In this document: piece after piece, positions 7,201 through 10,594 of the stretch
How the letters are laid out: every line of letters starts with the position of its first letter
Numbering within the stretch: the first letter of the stretch is position 1
NCBI GenBank assembly: GCA_015055785.1
Contig: SVHQ01000045.1
Location: 1 to 10,594, forward strand
DNA: 10,594 nt
Reading direction: 5' to 3'
Origin: Clostridiales bacterium
GTDB lineage: Bacteria > Bacillota_A > Clostridia > Christensenellales > Borkfalkiaceae
The notes under the pieces: model-generated
What the model saw: only the letters and a program-made list of their open reading frames with translations
Told to the model about the DNA's origin: nothing
The model's database searches: none
Position numbers and translations under genes: made by a program

Positions 7201-7794
7201 TTAACATTTTATCTCCGCTTGTGGATTGGACGCGTTTTGCTTTTTGATATTACTTTTTCGTAAAATCAGCAATTTGTAGGAGTTATATCGCAAGATGAAA
7301 ATAAAAGGCATATTCAATAACCCATTAATCCCCGCGACACATAAACAAATGGGTTGCCAAATGGGCAAATCATATAAAAAAAACAGAATGAGAAAACCGA
7401 AAAATATCGATGCAAAATGCCCCAGTTCCCCATAGCATATTTCTAATAAAAAACGGTCGATATACTCCACACTTTTGGGTTCGGCTATTTTATTTTTTCG
7501 AAACCCTGTGAAATGACCGATTTCTGGAAGTTTTTCTTTCCAGTTTCTTATCTTTAATTTTTCATAAAAATTTTTCTCGCGTTTTGAAACGGCGTATACT
7601 TTTAATCGATAGTTCGCAACACGTTTTGGCAACATTCGCGCCATACCTGCTACCGCTCCATCTACCAAAATCACCAAAACCGTCGCCATCGTCGTCAAGC
7701 CAAGCACAGCTAAAAAACTCGTTTTATACGTGAGCGAAAGAATAATGGACACCATAGCCACACAGCACGAAATTATGAGTAAATACAGTTTCAT
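7201..7794 (-). CDS. Small membrane protein resembling CrtO-type glycolipid acyltransferase
   Basis: 197 aa with four likely membrane segments at about 3-22, 27-50, 126-143 and 148-168, so it sits in the cytoplasmic membrane. The middle part FYEKLKIRNWKEKLP (76-90), the E118/E123/H126 pattern (EICYGELGH) and N161-P163 with RYN (169-171) followed by KL match, by memory, the pattern of Staphylococcus CrtO (RKWK, ExxxxEliHW, NvPiiivQRYNRPRL). CrtO puts a fatty acyl chain on the sugar of glycosyl-diaponeurosporenoate, the last step of staphyloxanthin synthesis. Many non-pigmented Bacillota carry relatives, so the true substrate here is probably another glycolipid. The NRPRL end is degraded to NSYKL. 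The ATG overlaps the PlsC-like stop by four bases (ATGA) with no clear Shine-Dalgarno, indicating coupling. Function is inferred; family membership is likely but not proven. Confidence 0.72.
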   Translation of the reverse strand: MKLYLLIISCCVAMVSIILSLTYKTSFLAVLGLTTMATVLVILVDGAVAGMARMLPKRVANYRLKVYAVSKREKNFYEKLKIRNWKEKLPEIGHFTGFRKNKIAEPKSVEYIDRFLLEICYGELGHFASIFFGFLILFFLYDLPIWQPICLCVAGINGLLNMPFIFILRYNSYKLLILRKSNIKKQNASNPQAEIKC

Positions 7795-8672
7795 ATTTTT
7801 GCAATCTTTTCCGTCCTTTCTTCTTTTTGCGGTATTTCTGTCGTATAAGTAAGCGGCTTGCCATACACTTCCTCATATTTGGCTTTACAACAAGCGTAGG
7901 CTTCCTCTTTCATTTTTTCCGCACCCTGCTTTTCACCAAGGTCTTTATCGGGATAAATCGCTGGCATTACGTGCAATGTCAAACGCTGTATGGGATAACC
8001 CGTCCCGTCTAATCGCGCATCGTCTTTCATAGTCATCAGCGTAGGCACGATAGGCACGCCTGCGCGATAAGCTATTTTAAAACCGCCGATTTTAAAGGGT
8101 CGGGGTTTTTTATAATTCCACCACATACTTTGTTCGGGATAAATCAGAATCGTTTCGCCGCGTTTCAAAAGGGTATTTGTCGCCGACATGAAATTCATCA
8201 TTGTACGGCGATTACTGGAAAGGGGCAGCGTGTCGCAATGGCGAAATAAAAAACCATACAAACCAGGAAAATTGGTGTAATTCCCCTCGCGAATAACTTT
8301 ATAAAGATATTTTCTCGGCAGATGTTTACGAATACAATGGAATAAAGCATAATTGTCGAAAGCATGGAAATGATTGCAAATAATAACCGCACCCTTTTGC
8401 AGTGCCGATAAATTCTCCTCACCTTCTACACCGTCAATCGCTAAAATGTCCTTTTTTATAAGGCTCAGAAAATAATGGTCGCCTATAAAATTGGCTATTT
8501 TACGTAAAACTTTACTATAAAATCTCTCGCATAAATAATCCACCTTTTCAGGCAACAATTCAGGCGCAGGCGGGTCATTTTCCACGTCTTCGTCAAATCT
8601 CCCCAAACGTTCGTATTCCTCTATCTTTTTTAACACCTCTATTCTGTCTTGCGAAAGCTTCAACTCGTCCAT
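7791..8672 (-). CDS. PlsC-type lysophospholipid/glycerolipid acyltransferase
   Basis: 293 aa member of the 1-acyl-sn-glycerol-3-phosphate acyltransferase superfamily, which moves an acyl chain onto a lipid hydroxyl at the membrane. The catalytic HX4D is present as NHFHAFD (H101, D106). The common NHxS serine is replaced by His. Block III reads IYPEQSMWW (177-185) in place of the usual FPEGTR, and block IV is GVPIVPT (205-211). An N-terminal helical stretch of about 75 residues precedes the domain, with no clear transmembrane helix. The replaced EGTR motif suggests the substrate may not be ordinary lysophosphatidate. The start is ATG with AAGGAG six bases upstream. It lies 20 bases after the glycosyltransferase gene and overlaps the CrtO-like gene by four bases, so the three are one transcription unit. 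It may be a housekeeping PlsC or a glycolipid-specific enzyme. Confidence 0.88.
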   Translation of the reverse strand: MDELKLSQDRIEVLKKIEEYERLGRFDEDVENDPPAPELLPEKVDYLCERFYSKVLRKIANFIGDHYFLSLIKKDILAIDGVEGEENLSALQKGAVIICNHFHAFDNYALFHCIRKHLPRKYLYKVIREGNYTNFPGLYGFLFRHCDTLPLSSNRRTMMNFMSATNTLLKRGETILIYPEQSMWWNYKKPRPFKIGGFKIAYRAGVPIVPTLMTMKDDARLDGTGYPIQRLTLHVMPAIYPDKDLGEKQGAEKMKEEAYACCKAKYEEVYGKPLTYTTEIPQKEERTEKIAKI

Positions 8673-8692
8673 GGTATGCTCCTTTTACATTT

Positions 8693-9661
8693 TTAAGCTG
8701 TTTTTATCTGTCTTTTATTCTGTAATTTTAAATAATTATTCTCGCTCGCTGCTTCTTCCAAACATAAAGCTCTCAGCATTTTTTCGCTTTCTATATCCCT
8801 TGCTTTCTGCTTAGACGTGTATTCCTGCAACGCGCTTAAAATTCTTTCGTAATCTTCCGTCTTGCTGGCATATTGCCAAAAATATTCCTGAAAAAGTATA
8901 TTGTTGTAATGCCATGGTTTTAACGTGAGGTTGTAATGAATCAAATTGGGTATATTCCCCTCTGCACCGCCAATCGGCATACGGTTCCACTCCTCACCAA
9001 TCAGCGTCACCCCATCCTTGCAAATTACGTTGAGATAATCTTGGTCTTGCGCTACTTTAAATTTATAGCTACGCAGTAAATCACAGAATTTGTTATAAAA
9101 ACCGCTTTTTCTAAATTGCGCTAAATTCATGACCAACACGCCTGCATTAAAATAATTTTTCGCGTCAATCCCCAACACTTCTTTGGTATAAATTCTAAAT
9201 TCGGGCACAGCCGCCACGGCGCCATCGGCAATCGCCCCGACAAGATTGGTGGATAATTGAGTGTTATACAACGCGCTGATATCCCCCAGCACTACCGTAT
9301 CGCTGTCTAAATAAATAGCTTTGCCATACTGCGGAAATAAATCGGCAATAAAAATACGATAATACGTCGCGCCCGTATAGTAATCACGGAGCTGCAACGC
9401 GTTTTTAACCTCTTCCATTTTCTTCGACACGTTTACCCATTGAATATGGAAATTATTCGCGGTATATTTATTTAATTTCTCCTCCGACTCTTTGGATATA
9501 CCCGTCGATAAAATATAAATCTTATACTGATATTCTTTACTCGCATTCTCCTTCAACGAAAGCATAGACACTATCAAATAAGGCAAATAATTTTCATCTG
9601 CCGCATAAAAAATAGGAATAATTCCTTTATACGCTTTTCTATCCTTCTCGTAATTTGTCAT
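8693..9661 (-). CDS. Family 8 glycosyltransferase (LgtC/GspA-like)
   Basis: 322 aa. The GT8 fold is recognisable: IPIFYAADENYLPYL (15-29) at the nucleotide-binding start, RIFIADLFPQ (102-111), and the metal-binding DxD in YLDSDTVVLGD (D119, D121). YFNAGVLVMNL (170-180), DQDYLN (206-211) and the C-terminal HYN...KPWHY (242-252) follow. These enzymes are retaining transferases that use UDP-glucose or UDP-galactose. There is no signal peptide or membrane helix, so it is cytosolic or peripherally bound. The last about 60 residues are Lys/Glu-rich helix outside the catalytic domain and could help membrane attachment. The start is ATG with AAAGGAG eight bases upstream. It is the first gene of the unit with PlsC and CrtO-like proteins, which suggests glycosylation of a lipid or lipid-linked acceptor. 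The acceptor is unknown. Confidence 0.92.
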   Translation of the reverse strand: MTNYEKDRKAYKGIIPIFYAADENYLPYLIVSMLSLKENASKEYQYKIYILSTGISKESEEKLNKYTANNFHIQWVNVSKKMEEVKNALQLRDYYTGATYYRIFIADLFPQYGKAIYLDSDTVVLGDISALYNTQLSTNLVGAIADGAVAAVPEFRIYTKEVLGIDAKNYFNAGVLVMNLAQFRKSGFYNKFCDLLRSYKFKVAQDQDYLNVICKDGVTLIGEEWNRMPIGGAEGNIPNLIHYNLTLKPWHYNNILFQEYFWQYASKTEDYERILSALQEYTSKQKARDIESEKMLRALCLEEAASENNYLKLQNKRQIKTA

Positions 9662-9758
9662 AAAATTTTCTCCTTTAAAACCAAATAAATCAAAGCGTTA
9701 TTGGCTGCAACGCTCAATTTTACAATCGCAAAAAAATATTTTCTGCGTCGATAATCTT

Positions 9759-9787
9759 ATTTTATGACTTTGTCCAAAAAAACACAA
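9759..9787 (-). promoter_or_regulatory. Candidate promoter of the glycosyltransferase-acyltransferase unit
   Basis: On the minus strand, TTGTGT (9787-9782) and TAAAAT (9764-9759) are separated by exactly 17 bases. The -10 matches consensus at five of six positions; the -35 matches at three. It lies downstream of the terminator of the NTPase gene and would give a leader of about 90 nt. The leader contains a 6-bp stem (AGCGTT/AACGCT, 9694-9714). No known riboswitch was recognised there. Confidence 0.4.
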
Positions 9788-9846
9788 CCTACCCTTGTTC
9801 CCCTTTCCTCTACTGAATTTTTTCGCCATTCTACTGCCATTTTTAA

Positions 9847-9878
9847 AACTCTACCGCAAAGAAAAAGAACTCTACCGC
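9847..9878. repeat. 11-bp direct repeat at the terminator
   Basis: AACTCTACCGC occurs at 9847-9857 and 9868-9878, exactly 21 bases apart. The inner copy is one arm of the terminator stem plus part of its loop. The outer copy could pair with the same partner arm, giving two mutually exclusive hairpins. A slipped duplication of the terminator is the simplest origin. Confidence 0.6.
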
Positions 9879-9889
9879 GAGTAGAGTTC
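9858..9889 (-). terminator. Intrinsic terminator after the P-loop NTPase gene
   Basis: Read on the minus strand, GAACTCTAC (9889-9881) and GTAGAGTTC (9875-9867) form a perfect nine-pair stem with a five-base loop, followed directly by TTTTTCTTT. It starts seven bases after the stop codon. It separates the dtd/NTPase unit from the glycosyltransferase unit. An 11-base copy of part of the stem recurs 21 bases further on (9847-9857). Confidence 0.82.
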
Positions 9890-9896
9890 CTTTATT

Positions 9897-10430
9897 TTAA
9901 AGGGATTGAGCACCCTTGTTTTTGTATTTTTCCTTTACAAACCTATCAATTTGTTTTTGTGTTTTTAGCACCACAGTCTTTTGCGGATATTGTGTTTTAA
10001 TTTTTTTAAACTTATCCAAACGGCGTTTTGCCCTTCCTTTCCACAATAACCATATTAAAAATTCAAAATCCAGTTTTTCTTCACAACCTTTCGTTCTTGA
10101 TTCACGAGGTTTTTTATGATATTCTACTCGACGTTTTATTGCACGCCAAAGACAAGAAAAACGATTTAAAGCAAGAATAATAATTTCATCCGCTTCCTCT
10201 AACCTACGTGCCTGATGAAAAGCACCATAACTGCCGTCTATAATCCACCCGTCGTGCGTATCTAAAAATTCACCTACTATTTCTAACGTTTCTTCACGCG
10301 GTCTTTCCACCCAATTCGGCAACCAATACACCGTATCCATATACAGCACTTCTTCTTGGTAAATTTGAGATAATTGCTTTGCCAAAGTCGATTTCCCTGC
10401 ACCGCTAAAACCAATGATAGCCACTTTCAT
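9897..10430 (-). CDS. Small P-loop NTPase, adenylate-kinase-like (FlaR/topology-modulation family)
   Basis: 177 aa from the preferred start. Walker A is GFSGAGKST (7-15). WIIDGSY (62-68) supplies the Walker B-like aspartate, and LNRFSCLWRAIKRRVEYH (88-105) is the Arg-rich lid-like stretch. This pattern belongs to the small kinase-like proteins often annotated DNA topology modulation protein FlaR or AAA family ATPase. The true substrate is unknown and the topology name has weak support. The C-terminal about 60 residues are very Lys/Arg-rich, which would allow nucleic acid or phosphate-rich ligand binding. Two ATGs are possible. The one at 10430 has AAAGGGG at proper distance, while the one at 10439 is only one base from the G-run, so 10430 is chosen. 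The gene follows dtd by 38 bases and ends in a terminator, so the two may be co-transcribed. Confidence 0.82.
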   Translation of the reverse strand: MKVAIIGFSGAGKSTLAKQLSQIYQEEVLYMDTVYWLPNWVERPREETLEIVGEFLDTHDGWIIDGSYGAFHQARRLEEADEIIILALNRFSCLWRAIKRRVEYHKKPRESRTKGCEEKLDFEFLIWLLWKGRAKRRLDKFKKIKTQYPQKTVVLKTQKQIDRFVKEKYKNKGAQSL

Positions 10431-10468
10431 CGCGCACATGCCCCTTTCATTTTAATCTTAGGCAGATT

Positions 10469-10594
10469 TTATTCCGTATCCAATAAAATGGTTACGGGGC
10501 CGTCATTGTATTGCTCGATTTTCATATCCGCACCAAAGACACCCTTTTTCACTACAACCTCATGGCTCTCCAAGGCGCGGATATGAAAATCGAG
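10469..10594 (-). CDS. dtd: D-aminoacyl-tRNA deacylase, C-terminal fragment
   Basis: Only the last 41 codons lie inside the window, read by hand in frame to TAA at 10471-10469. The segment [18 protein letters not shown] holds the two Dtd signatures, FGADM and the NDGPVT that forms part of the active site between the two subunits. The enzyme frees tRNAs charged with D-amino acids or, wrongly, glycine, and is cytosolic. The final residues LDTE are a normal end. The six outermost codons (10577-10594, reading LDFHIR) do not look like Dtd and are the exact reverse complement of 10514-10531. The true upstream sequence is therefore probably not shown. It likely shares a transcript with the NTPase gene 38 bases downstream. 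Confidence 0.87.
   Translation of the reverse strand, partial: LDFHIRALESHEVVVKKGVFGADMKIEQYNDGPVTILLDTE
10514..10594. repeat. Perfect 18-bp inverted repeat reaching the window end
   Basis: CTCGATTTTCATATCCGC at 10514-10531 is exactly reversed and complemented at 10577-10594, with 45 bases between. The right arm ends with the window, so the match may continue outside. The left arm encodes conserved Dtd residues (ADMKIE), while the right arm breaks the expected Dtd protein, which fits a fold-back artefact at a contig end. Confidence 0.85.

Noticed and set aside
8198..8422. 74-codon second minus-strand frame inside the PlsC-like gene
   Set aside because: It is out of frame within a well-conserved acyltransferase domain and has no family resemblance or coding context.
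7201..9661. Recently acquired genomic island
   Set aside because: The genes look A/T-richer than the dnaG block, but there is no integrase, transposase, tRNA site or flanking repeat to support transfer.
9694..9714. AGCGTT/AACGCT hairpin in the glycosyltransferase leader, considered as a riboswitch part
   Set aside because: Six pairs with a nine-base loop and no further structure or known riboswitch motif; too weak to call more than a chance stem.
9764..10000. 78-codon plus-strand open frame starting in the spacer
   Set aside because: It runs through the terminator and into the complement of the NTPase gene and has no ribosome binding site.

Overview
The window is chromosomal DNA from a low-to-moderate G+C bacterium, most likely an anaerobic Bacillota/Clostridia-type organism. 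The evidence is a dnaG-rpoD-trmK-nif3 gene order of the Bacillus/Clostridium type, strong GGAGG-type ribosome binding sites, a primary sigma factor of SigA size (351 aa), frequent GTG starts and very AT-rich intergenic DNA. The exact lineage cannot be set from this sequence. Every convincing gene is on the minus strand, so transcription runs from the right end to the left end.

Right end (about 10.6 to 9.9 kb): the C-terminal end of a D-aminoacyl-tRNA deacylase gene (dtd), then a small P-loop kinase-like NTPase that ends in a clear intrinsic terminator. The last 18 bases of the window are an exact reverse complement of an internal piece of dtd. This looks like a fold-back at a contig end, so the outermost six codons should not be trusted.

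Middle right (about 9.8 to 7.15 kb): a predicted promoter drives three tightly packed genes: a family 8 glycosyltransferase, a PlsC-type acyltransferase, and a small membrane protein with the signature residues of CrtO-type glycolipid acyltransferases. A hairpin with a T-run closes the unit. One glycosyltransferase with two acyltransferase-type proteins suggests synthesis or acylation of a membrane glycolipid. No carotenoid synthesis genes are visible, so the product is unknown.

Spacer (6860 to 7200): 341 bases with no gene. It holds the terminator of the glycolipid-type unit, a candidate promoter for the next operon, and a short repeat cluster: two 23-bp units on a 33-bp period plus a perfect hairpin. 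The cluster lies in the predicted leader of the next operon and looks like a dispersed intergenic element.

Left two thirds (6859 to 1): one long operon with overlapping or closely spaced genes: dgt (dNTP triphosphohydrolase), dnaG (primase), rpoD/sigA (primary sigma factor), trmK (tRNA m1A22 methyltransferase), a Nif3/YqfO dinuclear-metal protein, a coiled-coil C4 zinc-ribbon protein, and alr (alanine racemase, cut off by the left edge). This is a Gram-positive form of the macromolecular synthesis operon: dNTP control, replication priming and transcription initiation are co-transcribed with tRNA modification and, at the end, a cell-wall precursor enzyme.

I did not find a clearly new defence or mobile system. 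The points most worth a second look are the GT8/PlsC/CrtO-like cassette, the repeat element in the dgt-dnaG-rpoD leader, the terminal inverted repeat, and substituted phosphate-site residues in the alanine racemase.
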